A stretch of 64,000 nucleotides of DNA, taken from NCBI RefSeq assembly GCF_047922965.1, contig NZ_CP150481.1, positions 1,984,001 to 2,048,000 on the forward strand, in the 5' to 3' direction. A program made the translations under genes and the position numbers. Below are positions 7,961 through 16,326 of the stretch, one piece after another. This DNA comes from Neptunicella plasticusilytica (GTDB taxonomy: Bacteria; Pseudomonadota; Gammaproteobacteria; Enterobacterales; Alteromonadaceae). The notes beneath the pieces were generated by a model. The model saw only the letters and a program-made list of their open reading frames with translations, ran no database searches and had not been told where the DNA came from. Position 1 is the stretch's first letter. Every line of letters starts with the position of its first letter.

Positions 7961-9130
7961 ATGCTGGAGCTACTATTTTTGTTGCTACCAGTTGCTGCCG
8001 GTTACGGTTGGGTGATGGGACGCAATAGTGTACGTCAGGCACAGCGCAAACAGTCGCGTATTTTATCTCGCCATTACTATAAAGGACTGAATTTCCTGCT
8101 GTCTGATCAACCGGATAAAGCCGTTGATATCCTGATCAAAATGATAGATGTGAATACCGGCACAGTAGAAACCCACATCGCTATGGGCAATTTTTTCCGT
8201 CATCGTGGCGAGCTGGACAGGGCCATCCGGATTCATCAGAATCTGGTTTCTCGCGAAGAACTGGCAAGTGATCAAAAGGCGTTAGCGCTTAAAGAGCTGG
8301 GACGTGATTATATTTTATCCGGATTTCTGGAGCGTGCCGAAAATGCTTTTTTGCAATTACTTGATAGCGACAAGTTTTATCTCGAAGCTCAGCAGCAATT
8401 ATTTAATATCTATCAAACGACTAAAGAATGGGACCGGGCCATTGAACTGGCTGAAAAGATGGTTGAATGTCACGGTGACAGCGAAGAATTGTGCCAGAGA
8501 GTAGCGCACTTTTACTGTGAACAAGCCAATATTGAGCTGAATAACGGCAATTTACCGCAGGTTGAGATCTTGTTGCAAAAAGCCATATTGTCTGATGAAC
8601 ATGCTGTCAGGCCCTGGTTGATGTTGGGGGCCATCAGTATTGAACAGGAACAGTTTGAACAGGCTTTCGAGTACTTGATTGAAGTACCCAAGCGGGATAT
8701 TACCTGGCTCAGTGAAGCTGTGCCGTTGCTAGAAAAAAGTGCTGAATCCACCGGAGACTGGCAAAAGTTTGAAGATCTGCTCGAACAGTACTGGCAGCAA
8801 TGCGCCACTGCCTATTTGGCAAAGAGTCGTTTGATGACTCGCCAGTTATCTGAAAAAGATGCCGCCGATTTTCTATTTCAACAATTGCGCAAGAGTCCTA
8901 CTATGAAGGGGTTTAAGGAATTGTTGAACTTGTATATGCATTCCAGTTCGCAGGAAGGCAGTATGGGAAGTCTGAAAATGTTACAGGAGCTGGTTGAAGA
9001 GCAAATTACCCGTCGCCCTAAATTTCGTTGTGTTAGCTGCGGTTTTTCTGGCAGAAGCGTACATTGGTTATGTCCATCGTGCAAAAAATGGGGTGTAGTG
9101 AAGCCAATTAAAGGATTGGATGGAGAATAA
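7961..9130 (+). CDS. lapB: Lipopolysaccharide assembly protein B (LapB/YciM)
   Basis: LapB is an inner-membrane-anchored TPR protein acting as adaptor between FtsH and LpxC and thereby setting LPS level. The 389-residue protein shows an N-terminal membrane anchor (about 1-18), a series of TPR helices across residues 45-340 (for example AMGNFFRHRGELDRAIRIHQ), and the C-terminal rubredoxin-like zinc/iron knuckle CVSCGF...CPSCKKWG at about residues 356-379. Length matches E. coli LapB. It starts one base after lapA and its stop is one base before the preferred pyrF start, the conserved lapA-lapB-pyrF order. Confidence 0.96.
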   Translation: MLELLFLLLPVAAGYGWVMGRNSVRQAQRKQSRILSRHYYKGLNFLLSDQPDKAVDILIKMIDVNTGTVETHIAMGNFFRHRGELDRAIRIHQNLVSREELASDQKALALKELGRDYILSGFLERAENAFLQLLDSDKFYLEAQQQLFNIYQTTKEWDRAIELAEKMVECHGDSEELCQRVAHFYCEQANIELNNGNLPQVEILLQKAILSDEHAVRPWLMLGAISIEQEQFEQAFEYLIEVPKRDITWLSEAVPLLEKSAESTGDWQKFEDLLEQYWQQCATAYLAKSRLMTRQLSEKDAADFLFQQLRKSPTMKGFKELLNLYMHSSSQEGSMGSLKMLQELVEEQITRRPKFRCVSCGFSGRSVHWLCPSCKKWGVVKPIKGLDGE

Positions 9131-9131
9131 A

Positions 9132-9824
9132 ATGAGTAAAAAAATCATAGTCGCTCTGGATTTTAATCAGCAACAGAAAGCACTGGAATTTGTCAGTAAA
9201 ATTGAACCCTCTCAATGCCGTTTAAAGGTAGGGAAGGAGATGTTTACCCATTTTGGTCCAGCTTTCGTGTCAATTCTGATCAAAAAGGGTTTTGATGTTT
9301 TTCTTGATCTGAAATTCCACGATATTCCTAACACTGTTGCCAAAGCCTGTATTGCCGCAGCAGATATGGGGGTATGGATGGTAAATGTACATGCCAGCGG
9401 TGGGCGTAAAATGATGGAAACAACGGTCGAAGCATTGGATAACTTTGGCTCTCAGCGCCCTAAGCTAATTGGTGTTACCGTCCTGACCAGCATGGCTCAA
9501 AATGATCTGGCAGAAATCGGTCTGGATATCCCAGTGGCAGAGCAGGTTATGCGTTTGGCCTCTTTGGCCAACGGTAGTGGGTTGGATGGTGTGGTCTGTT
9601 CCGCGCATGAAGCGAGTATGCTGAAAACCAGGCTGGGCCATGATTTTGAATTAGTCACGCCAGGAATAAGACCAGCAGGATCGACAGCGGATGACCAGCA
9701 ACGGATTATGACACCTCGGGATGCGTTAGCCGTTGGAGTCGATTACATGGTAATTGGACGGCCTATTACTCGCTCTGAAAACCCGTTACAAACCCTTATC
9801 GAGATTAACCGGTCTCTGGCATAA
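9132..9824 (+). CDS. pyrF: Orotidine 5'-phosphate decarboxylase
   Basis: PyrF decarboxylates OMP to UMP, the last step of de novo pyrimidine synthesis. The 230-residue TIM-barrel protein has the catalytic LDLKFHDIPNTV motif (Asp-Lys-Asp tetrad region) near residue 58-69 and the phosphate-binding VTPGIRPAG and GRPIT segments near the C-terminus. ATG 9132 is preferred, with GGAG at 9122-9125 six bases ahead, giving the usual N-terminus KKIIVALDFN; an in-frame ATG at 9120 would overlap the end of lapB. It ends in a bidirectional terminator shared with rne. Confidence 0.96.
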   Translation: MSKKIIVALDFNQQQKALEFVSKIEPSQCRLKVGKEMFTHFGPAFVSILIKKGFDVFLDLKFHDIPNTVAKACIAAADMGVWMVNVHASGGRKMMETTVEALDNFGSQRPKLIGVTVLTSMAQNDLAEIGLDIPVAEQVMRLASLANGSGLDGVVCSAHEASMLKTRLGHDFELVTPGIRPAGSTADDQQRIMTPRDALAVGVDYMVIGRPITRSENPLQTLIEINRSLA

Positions 9825-9852
9825 AACTTATCACTCAGATTGAGCCCTATAA

Positions 9853-9884
9853 AAAAGGCTGCCTATAAAGGCAGCCTTTTTTTA
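9853..9884. terminator. Bidirectional terminator between pyrF and rne
   Basis: GGCTGCC (9857-9863) pairs with GGCAGCC (9870-9876) around a 6-base loop. An A-run precedes and a T-run of seven follows, so it can terminate pyrF on the plus strand and rne on the minus strand, whose stop codons converge on it. Confidence 0.88.
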
Positions 9885-9905
9885 AGGCTTTAGTTTGCTT
9901 CTAGC

Positions 9906-12695
9906 TTATGCACCAGGTTTGGTCATTGGAGCGTCAGCTTTGGCTGACAAACTTAATATTGCCGCCGCTTTACCCGAAATTGCGATAGCAGGGCGCTTTT
10001 CATCATCAATCGCCGCAATGTTAATATCGGTAAATTCACTGGAGATTTCTACTGGTTTGGCCATTGGATGCGAAACGCTGAATACCGGCATTTTTACATA
10101 AATAGCCGGAGACTCTTGGTCGGTTTCTATCGTCGCTTTCTTTGTTGCGGTTTTTCTCGGTTTTGCCTTAGCTTTCGGTTTCTCTGATTCTTCAGGCTCG
10201 GCTTTCTGATCCGAAACTTTAGCTTCTGAGGTATCATCTTCCAGAGAAATCTCTACTTGCTGTGGCTTCTCTTTGACGGCTTTAGGCTTACCTGCCTTGG
10301 TTTGGACGGGTTTGTCCGTCGTTTCCCCGTTCAGATTGGATTTTCCTGAGGTTTCAGTCGCGTCGTCTTTTTCAGCAGCAGGTTTGTCGCTGTGTAACAA
10401 ATCATACTGTAGCTCTTCTTGTAAAGGAGCTGAAGATTCGGCCTTGCTACTATCGGCATTATCTATAGAGCCATTTTCAGCGTTATCTTCTTCCTTGTCT
10501 TTTTTACGACGTTGTCCAGCCGCTCTCATATGGCGGGGTGAACGACGTGAACGGCTGCGGTTTTCAGTGTCATGTTCTTCTGCTTGAACTTGAGCTGGCG
10601 GTTGCTGATCAGTTTTAGGTTCGACCGGAACTGGTTCTGACGGAGACTCAACAGCCGTTGCTAATGCCTGTTCATTGACTTCAGCTGGCGGATTGTTCTC
10701 TACGCGCACATTTCGACGTGAGTCGCGACGCTTACGTCTTTCAGCAACCTTTTCTTCTTTAGCCGGTTTACTCGCTGCATCATTGGTTTTCTTGGCTGAC
10801 TGACGCGGTTTTTGCTCGTCCCGGTTTTTGCTAGCCTGATTTTTGTCGGGCTGATTTTTGGGCGTTGCCTGACGCTCTCTCGGTGCTCTTTCACCCTTGT
10901 TGTTACGGTTGCGATTATTTCGCTCGTTACGAGGTTTCCGGTTTCCGGAACGTTCCTGCTTGGAGCGGGTATTGCGCGTTTCAGTTTTAACCGGCGCCTC
11001 AGGCTCTGCAGCAAAGGCGGCTTTAATCGAGTCAACCAGTTTAGTCCAGATTGACGCTTTGGCTGGCGTTACTGGTGCTTGAGCCACAGGAGCTGCTTTA
11101 GTCGGTGCCACGATACCTTGCAAAGCTGGCTGTTCGCGTTTAACTGGCTCACTACTTGAACGTCCGCTATCCAGTGAGGGGGCTTCCACCAGATTACGGT
11201 GGTAACTTAATTCGTCACTGACTTCGTCAGCTTTCAGACGGGTTACCTTGTAATGGGGGGTTTCCATATTCGGATTAGGAATGATAATTAGCTCAACATT
11301 CTGGCTTTTTTCGATACCTCGAATAGAGCGACGTTTTTCATTTAATAAGTAGGTCGCCACATCTACCGGTAACTGCGCTTCAATCTGGCGTGTATTGCCT
11401 TTTAGCGATTCTTCTTCCAGTAGCCTTAAAATAGATAGCGCCAAAGATTCGGTTCCACGCACCGTGCCGTGACCGTCACAACGTGGGCAAACATTATGGG
11501 ATGACTCTCCTAATGATGGACGCAAACGTTGACGAGACATTTCCAATAAACCAAAACGAGAAATGCGGCCTAACTGCACTCGGGCACGATCGTGGGCAAC
11601 CGCTTCTTTCATGCGGTTTTCTACTTCGCGTTGATGACGGACGGGAGTCATATCAATAAAGTCAATGACCAACAGTCCACCCAGGTCACGTAAACGCAAC
11701 TGACGACCGATCTCATCGGCGGCTTCCAGGTTTGTATTCAATGCCGTTTCTTCTATATCACCGCCTTTTGTGGCGCGGGCCGAGTTGATATCGATAGAAG
11801 TTAAGGCTTCTGTGGGGTCAATAACGATTGAACCACCTGAAGGTAAACGCACTTCGCGCTGGAATGCAGATTCAATTTGACTTTCAATCTGATAGTGGCT
11901 GAATAACGGTACATCACCGGTATACATCTTCAAACGGTTAATAAAATCAGGTCTGACTAATTCAATATGCTGTTTAGCCTGCTCGAAAACGCGTTGTTTA
12001 TCGATCAGGATCTCGCCAATATCACGACGTAAATAATCACGGATAGCACGAACAATAACGTTGCTTTCCTGATGAATTAAGAACGGGGCAGGGCGACTGT
12101 TGGCTGCTTCATCAATGGCGGCCCAATGATTGATAAGGACATTTAAGTCCCATGCCAGCTCTTCATAAGATTTACCTACACCGGCAGTACGGACAATAAG
12201 CCCCATACCGTTAGGCAACTCCAGTTTGCTAAGAGACTGTTTTAGATCAGTTCGCTCGTCACCTTCAATGCGGCGTGAAATACCACCAGCGCGAGGATTG
12301 TTCGGCATCAGGACTAAATAGCTACCGGCTAAACTGATAAAAGTGGTGAGTGCGGCACCTTTTTGTCCGCGTTCTTCTTTATCAATCTGCACAATGACTT
12401 CTTGGCCTTCTTTGATAACGTCACGGATATTGGGACGTCCTTCAAAGGTATAACCTTTAGGGAAATAATTACGGGCGATTTCTTTTAACGGCAGGAATCC
12501 ATGACGGTCAGCGCCATAATCAACAAACGCAGCTTCTAGACTGGGTTCTACACGAGTGATCTTGCCTTTATAGATATTGGCTTTTTTTTGTTCGTGACCA
12601 GGGCTTTCTATATCCAGATCAAACAGGGTTTGCCCGTCAACTAGAGCGACACGCAGCTCTTCTTGTTGAGTGGCATTAATTAACATTCTTTTCAT
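9906..12695 (-). CDS. rne: Ribonuclease E
   Basis: RNase E is the endonuclease that starts mRNA decay and processes rRNA and tRNA, and is the scaffold of the degradosome at the inner membrane. The 929-residue protein has the catalytic half (about 1-510) almost identical in plan to E. coli: S1 domain, RNase H-like and DNase I-like domains with the Mg-binding IDINSARAT and DLGGLLVIDFIDM segments, and the CPRCDGHG zinc link near residue 405. The C-terminal half is low-complexity, first Arg/Asn-rich (RNA-binding), then Glu/Lys/Ala-rich, as expected for the scaffold. The ATG at 12695 gives the canonical MKRMLINATQ; a longer reading frame to 12761 is rejected. Probably autoregulated through its 5' UTR. 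Confidence 0.97.
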   Translation of the reverse strand: MKRMLINATQQEELRVALVDGQTLFDLDIESPGHEQKKANIYKGKITRVEPSLEAAFVDYGADRHGFLPLKEIARNYFPKGYTFEGRPNIRDVIKEGQEVIVQIDKEERGQKGAALTTFISLAGSYLVLMPNNPRAGGISRRIEGDERTDLKQSLSKLELPNGMGLIVRTAGVGKSYEELAWDLNVLINHWAAIDEAANSRPAPFLIHQESNVIVRAIRDYLRRDIGEILIDKQRVFEQAKQHIELVRPDFINRLKMYTGDVPLFSHYQIESQIESAFQREVRLPSGGSIVIDPTEALTSIDINSARATKGGDIEETALNTNLEAADEIGRQLRLRDLGGLLVIDFIDMTPVRHQREVENRMKEAVAHDRARVQLGRISRFGLLEMSRQRLRPSLGESSHNVCPRCDGHGTVRGTESLALSILRLLEEESLKGNTRQIEAQLPVDVATYLLNEKRRSIRGIEKSQNVELIIIPNPNMETPHYKVTRLKADEVSDELSYHRNLVEAPSLDSGRSSSEPVKREQPALQGIVAPTKAAPVAQAPVTPAKASIWTKLVDSIKAAFAAEPEAPVKTETRNTRSKQERSGNRKPRNERNNRNRNNKGERAPRERQATPKNQPDKNQASKNRDEQKPRQSAKKTNDAASKPAKEEKVAERRKRRDSRRNVRVENNPPAEVNEQALATAVESPSEPVPVEPKTDQQPPAQVQAEEHDTENRSRSRRSPRHMRAAGQRRKKDKEEDNAENGSIDNADSSKAESSAPLQEELQYDLLHSDKPAAEKDDATETSGKSNLNGETTDKPVQTKAGKPKAVKEKPQQVEISLEDDTSEAKVSDQKAEPEESEKPKAKAKPRKTATKKATIETDQESPAIYVKMPVFSVSHPMAKPVEISSEFTDINIAAIDDEKRPAIAISGKAAAILSLSAKADAPMTKPGA

Positions 12696-13237
12696 ATTGT
12701 GGCTCGATAAATTAAAATCGATACCGATTGCAGTGACACAGAAGGGCGAATTTGGAGGCATTCAGGTATGCAGCCTCACGGCTGTATCCGGGCAATCATC
12801 GTCGCCCGCAGTACTACATTATCAAGTTATACATTATATCCGGCCAGATTTTAGTTCATCCGAGCCGGGTATTTCCAAATTAGTCTTATTTGTTAACTGA
12901 ATCAGTAATCAATTAACGTAACGTCTCAACCTTGTTACCTGATATTCTTGTGCAGGTGGCTATCAAGGCGTTACTAAAATTAAATAGTTTTTCGTTTTTA
13001 GATGTCGGGCGGCTTATGGTTGCTTTCTATACTGTCAATATTTTACCAGCGCTTTGCGCCGACGTTGACAAGTGCAACGGCAAAAATAAATTCTACACCT
13101 CGTTTTACATCTTCATGATTACCGGCGGTATAGTCGTTGCTCGGTAATTCCCTGCATTATCTCACTAATTACTGTTTTTAAGCAAGATATTAAAAATCAA
13201 AGCTTTGTATTCTAAAAAGCGTTAAAATTCTCAATCT
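12696..13237. other. Divergent rne-rluC intergenic region with probable rne 5' UTR
   Basis: No convincing gene is seen in these 542 bases; the short plus-strand frames here lack ribosome binding sites and family resemblance. Read on the minus strand, two hairpins lie close upstream of rne: one pairing GAGGC with GCCTC around 12753-12775 and one pairing CGGGC with GCCCG around 12788-12808. E. coli rne has a long 5' UTR with hairpins that mediate feedback cleavage by RNase E, so this region probably holds the same control, by inference. The rluC promoter must also lie here, but I could not assign it with confidence. Confidence 0.5.
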
Positions 13238-14191
13238 ATGAAACAAGAAATTAATCAGAAAGTTCAATTTATCACTGTAGACAGTGAAATGACCGGTCAG
13301 CGCATCGATAATTTCCTGCGTACACAATTAAAGGGCGTACCCAAAAGTATGCTTTATCGTATTGTGCGCAAAGGCGAAGTCAGGGTGAATAAAAAACGTA
13401 TTAAGCCGGAATATAAGCTACAGATTGATGATGTGGTCAGAATTCCGCCTGTGCGTGTGGCCCAGGAAAATGAACCACCTTCTACTAACTTAACCAAAGT
13501 ATCGGCGCTTGAGTCACAGATTATTTATGAAGATGATGTACTGATTGTTGTTAATAAACCCTCAGGTATGGCGGTACATGGTGGCAGCGGTTTAAGCTTT
13601 GGTTTAATTGAAGCGTTAAGAGCACTGCGCCCAGAGCAACGTTTTCTGGAGTTGGTGCATCGGCTTGATCGTGATACCTCCGGAATTTTATTGGTGGCTA
13701 AAAAGCGTTCCGCGTTAAAAAGTTTGCATGAGCAACTGCGTGATAAAACTGTCGATAAGCGTTATCAAGCGCTGGTAAGCGGACAATGGCCTGAAAATCG
13801 TTTTAAAGTGAAAGCTCCATTGCAAAAAAATGTGCTGCAATCGGGCGAGAGAATGGTATCTGTTAATCCTGAAGGCAAACCCTCGGAGACCCGTTTTCGC
13901 ATTTTGCAACAATTTGAAAATGCGACTTTGGTGGAAGCGTCACCGGTTACCGGTCGTACCCATCAAATCAGGGTGCATTGCCAACATGCGGGGCATTCAA
14001 TTGCCTGTGATGATAAGTACGGCGACAAGGCGTTTGAGCAACATATGCAGGCGATAGGGCTTAAACGTCTTTTCTTGCACGCTTACCGCATAGCCTTTAT
14101 CCATCCCAAAGAAGGCAAGCAAGTCAGTTTTATTGCGCCGTTGGAAGTCAGCTTGCAACAAACACTGGATAAACTCACCCTCAGTCATTAA
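13238..14191 (+). CDS. rluC: 23S rRNA pseudouridine synthase RluC
   Basis: RluC makes pseudouridine at positions 955, 2504 and 2580 of 23S rRNA in E. coli. The 317-residue protein has an N-terminal S4 RNA-binding domain (about residues 18-75, with SMLYRIVRKGEVRVNKKR) and the RluA-family catalytic domain with HRLDRDTSGILLVAKK near residue 140, where the Asp after HRL is the catalytic residue. The C-terminal GRTHQIRVH motif is also present. RluC rather than RluD is supported by the divergent arrangement with rne, as in E. coli, and by the N-terminus. The start has no clear Shine-Dalgarno sequence. A HAD phosphatase gene follows after 25 bases. Confidence 0.93.
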   Translation: MKQEINQKVQFITVDSEMTGQRIDNFLRTQLKGVPKSMLYRIVRKGEVRVNKKRIKPEYKLQIDDVVRIPPVRVAQENEPPSTNLTKVSALESQIIYEDDVLIVVNKPSGMAVHGGSGLSFGLIEALRALRPEQRFLELVHRLDRDTSGILLVAKKRSALKSLHEQLRDKTVDKRYQALVSGQWPENRFKVKAPLQKNVLQSGERMVSVNPEGKPSETRFRILQQFENATLVEASPVTGRTHQIRVHCQHAGHSIACDDKYGDKAFEQHMQAIGLKRLFLHAYRIAFIHPKEGKQVSFIAPLEVSLQQTLDKLTLSH

Positions 14192-14216
14192 ATATTCAAT
14201 ATCGAGTAGTAGAAGT

Positions 14217-14876
14217 ATGCAACAAGCTATATCAGGTAAATACAAACTGGTTATTTTCGACTGGGATGGAACCTTAATGGATTCCACGCCTAAAATTGTT
14301 TCCAGTGTGCAAAATGCTGCATTAAGGGCTGGATTGACTAAACCCAGTGATGAACAAGTTAACGATATTATTGGCTTAAGTTTGCGCATTGGGCTGGACA
14401 GGATTTTTGCGTTGGGCAATTCTCCGGTAATGGAACAATTGGTGGATCTATATCGAGATGAATATTTATTTAGCAACCAGACACCATCTCCTATGTTTGA
14501 TGGAAGCCTGGGATTGCTCGATACTTTGCAACAACGCCAGCAGATAATGGCGGTGGCAACGGGAAAATTGCGCCGTGGCCTAGATGAGGTCTGGCAAGTA
14601 ACGGGAGCAAAGCACTACTTTGCCAGTTCACGTTGTGCTGATGAAGCGGAATCCAAACCCAGCCCGGATATGCTGCTGCAGCTTCTGAGTGAATTGGGAA
14701 TCGATAGTCAGGATGCGGTGATGATTGGCGATACTGAGCACGATATGAAAATGGCTGAAGCCATTGATATGCCGCGAATTGGAGTTAGTTACGGTGCTCA
14801 ACCACCTGAAAAGTTACATAAACATCGACCCTTAACCATTGTTGATCGCGTCGATGATTTGATCAATTGGCTCTAG
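14217..14876 (+). CDS. HAD-superfamily hydrolase, phosphoglycolate phosphatase-like
   Basis: This 219-residue protein is a subfamily IA haloacid dehalogenase-type phosphatase. Motif I DWDGTLMDS is at about residues 14-22 (nucleophile and acid aspartates), motif II threonine lies in VATGKLRRG near 113, and motif IV GDTEHDMKMAE near 167-177. The Gph-like layout and its position after rluC, which is common in gammaproteobacteria, suggest housecleaning of phosphoglycolate or other small phosphates, but the substrate cannot be told from sequence. The ATG at 14217 is used; a longer frame starting inside rluC is rejected because motif I would be displaced. Ribosome binding site is weak (AGAAG). Confidence 0.88.
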   Translation: MQQAISGKYKLVIFDWDGTLMDSTPKIVSSVQNAALRAGLTKPSDEQVNDIIGLSLRIGLDRIFALGNSPVMEQLVDLYRDEYLFSNQTPSPMFDGSLGLLDTLQQRQQIMAVATGKLRRGLDEVWQVTGAKHYFASSRCADEAESKPSPDMLLQLLSELGIDSQDAVMIGDTEHDMKMAEAIDMPRIGVSYGAQPPEKLHKHRPLTIVDRVDDLINWL

Positions 14877-14892
14877 GGTCTGTATAAACCTG

Positions 14893-15480
14893 TTATTGGA
14901 TATATTCCAGCAGATCTATTTGTTGTTCCGCAAAAAGTGTTATTAAGCTTATCAATGGCAACCCTATCAGTGTGTTGGGATCTTTACCTTGTAGTGCTTC
15001 AAATAAACAAATGCCTAACCCTTCACTTTTAAAACTGCCGGCACAATTATAAGGCTGTTCGGCTTGCAAATAGAGTTCAATTTGCTGTTCGGTCAGAGAA
15101 CGGAATTTGACATCGAAAGGCTCAACCAGCGCCTGGTATTCCTTAGTCGCAGCATTATATAAACATAAACCGGTAACAAAGCGCACTGTTTTGCCACTGC
15201 ATAATTGCAACTGCTTGATTGCATTGTCATGATGGTGCGGTTTACCCAATATCTCGCCATCAATGGTGGCAACTTGATCGGAACCGATTACCCACCCGTC
15301 ATTTATCGTATCTGCAATGGCTTTGGCTTTGGCTATTGCTAGTCGTTCCACCAGCGCGATAGCTGACTCTCCCTGCAAAGGACTTTCGTCTACTTGCGGT
15401 TTGGCAGTAGTAAAGGGAATACGCAGTTTTTCCAGCATAGATTTGCGAAAAGGGGAAGTGGAAGCTAAAACAATCTTCAT
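14893..15480 (-). CDS. yceF: Maf-family nucleotide pyrophosphatase YceF (m7GTP type)
   Basis: Maf-like proteins hydrolyse non-canonical nucleotides; the YceF/MafB branch in E. coli prefers 7-methyl-GTP. The 195-residue protein begins KIVLASTSPFRK, the family SxxR motif, and has the catalytic GSDQVATIDGEILGKP segment near residues 68-83 and CAGSFKSEGLG near 145, which matches the YceF branch rather than the Maf dTTP/UTP branch. It is on the minus strand facing the rluC-HAD genes, and its start is divergent from the yceD operon, 130 bases away. Reaction and role are by family knowledge. Confidence 0.93.
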   Translation of the reverse strand: MKIVLASTSPFRKSMLEKLRIPFTTAKPQVDESPLQGESAIALVERLAIAKAKAIADTINDGWVIGSDQVATIDGEILGKPHHHDNAIKQLQLCSGKTVRFVTGLCLYNAATKEYQALVEPFDVKFRSLTEQQIELYLQAEQPYNCAGSFKSEGLGICLFEALQGKDPNTLIGLPLISLITLFAEQQIDLLEYIQ

Positions 15481-15572
15481 TAAATCTAACTTAAAATGGA
15501 ATTTCCGCTATGTTACAAATAACTGTGTCGGGTTTAAACCATTGTTAAGCCTTTAGTGATACTATTTTTCCT

Positions 15573-15601
15573 TTGACTCAACCACCGTCAGCCTATATCA
15601 T
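15573..15601 (+). promoter_or_regulatory. Promoter of the yceD-rpmF-plsX-fab operon
   Basis: TTGACT (15573-15578) and TATCAT (15596-15601) are spaced by exactly 17 bp, a five-of-six match to each consensus box. Transcription would begin near 15608, only about 3 bases before the yceD ATG at 15611, so the message from this promoter would be nearly leaderless. No Shine-Dalgarno sequence is seen upstream of that ATG, which is consistent. Confidence 0.65.
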
Positions 15602-15610
15602 GCGCGCCCT

Positions 15611-16132
15611 ATGCAGAAAGTGAAACTGCCTTTACGGCTAGATCCTATTAAAAGTGCAACGCAACGCTCAAACTATCAGGGCGTGATGTTGTGTTCAGAT
15701 ATGGTCAGGTTAAATCAGGCAGTCGCTGGAACGGCAGAGTTTGTTGATATTGATGTTAAGTTTGGCAAAGACGCGCAAGGACTTAACGTTTTTAACGGTA
15801 CACTCAGCACTTCCGTCGAACTTATCTGTCAGAGATGTAACGGAATTTTAACTCAGTCTCTGGATTTGTCTTTTAGCTACTGTGCAGTGAAGCCAAAAGA
15901 TGATCTGGAAGAGTTACCGGACGTTTACGAACCGGTAGAGGTCAATGACCATGGAGAAATCGATTTGCTTCAATTATTTGAAGACGAATTAATATTGGCT
16001 TTGCCTATTGTAGCCCTGCATGATGAACAGAGTTGCAATGTCAGTAAAAAAGATATGAGTTTCGGAAAAATCGAACCGGCCGATGAACGACCAAACCCAT
16101 TTGCGGTTTTGAAAGAACTTAAGCGAGATTAG
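15611..16132 (+). CDS. yceD: YceD family protein (DUF177), 23S rRNA accumulation protein
   Basis: YceD is a conserved 173-residue protein linked in E. coli to 23S rRNA accumulation; its exact role is not settled. The protein shows the DUF177 core with the paired cysteines CQRCNG near residue 76-81 followed by an acidic C-terminal half (for example DDLEELPDVYEPVE). It is the first gene before rpmF and plsX, as across gammaproteobacteria. The ATG has no visible ribosome binding site, and the nearby promoter would give almost no leader. Its stop codon overlaps the AGGAG ribosome binding site of rpmF, suggesting coupling. Confidence 0.92.
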   Translation: MQKVKLPLRLDPIKSATQRSNYQGVMLCSDMVRLNQAVAGTAEFVDIDVKFGKDAQGLNVFNGTLSTSVELICQRCNGILTQSLDLSFSYCAVKPKDDLEELPDVYEPVEVNDHGEIDLLQLFEDELILALPIVALHDEQSCNVSKKDMSFGKIEPADERPNPFAVLKELKRD

Positions 16133-16143
16133 GAGTAAGGTAA

Positions 16144-16314
16144 ATGGCGGTACAAAAGAATCGTAAAACTCGTTCAAAGCGTGGCATGCGTCGTTCGCAT
16201 GATGCTTTGACTGGAGCGACCTTGTCTGTGGATTCAACCTCTGGTGAGACCCATCGTCGTCACCATGTTACAGCAGATGGTTTCTATAAAGGCAATAAGG
16301 TTATCGCTGACTAA
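16144..16314 (+). CDS. rpmF: 50S ribosomal protein L32
   Basis: L32 is a small large-subunit ribosomal protein. The 56-residue product starts MAVQKNRKTRSKRGMRRSH, the typical L32 N-terminus, and ends GNKVIAD; it lacks the zinc cysteines found in some other bacterial L32 proteins, as in E. coli. AGGAG at 16131-16135 gives the ribosome binding site. It is too short for many gene lists but is unmistakable, and the yceD-rpmF-plsX order is conserved. Confidence 0.97.
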   Translation: MAVQKNRKTRSKRGMRRSHDALTGATLSVDSTSGETHRRHHVTADGFYKGNKVIAD

Positions 16315-16326
16315 GCGAGCCCTGTC

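Noticed and set aside
12932..13147. 71-codon plus-strand frame in the rne-rluC gap
   Set aside because: No ribosome binding site, atypical composition and no family resemblance; the region is better explained as rne 5' UTR and promoters.
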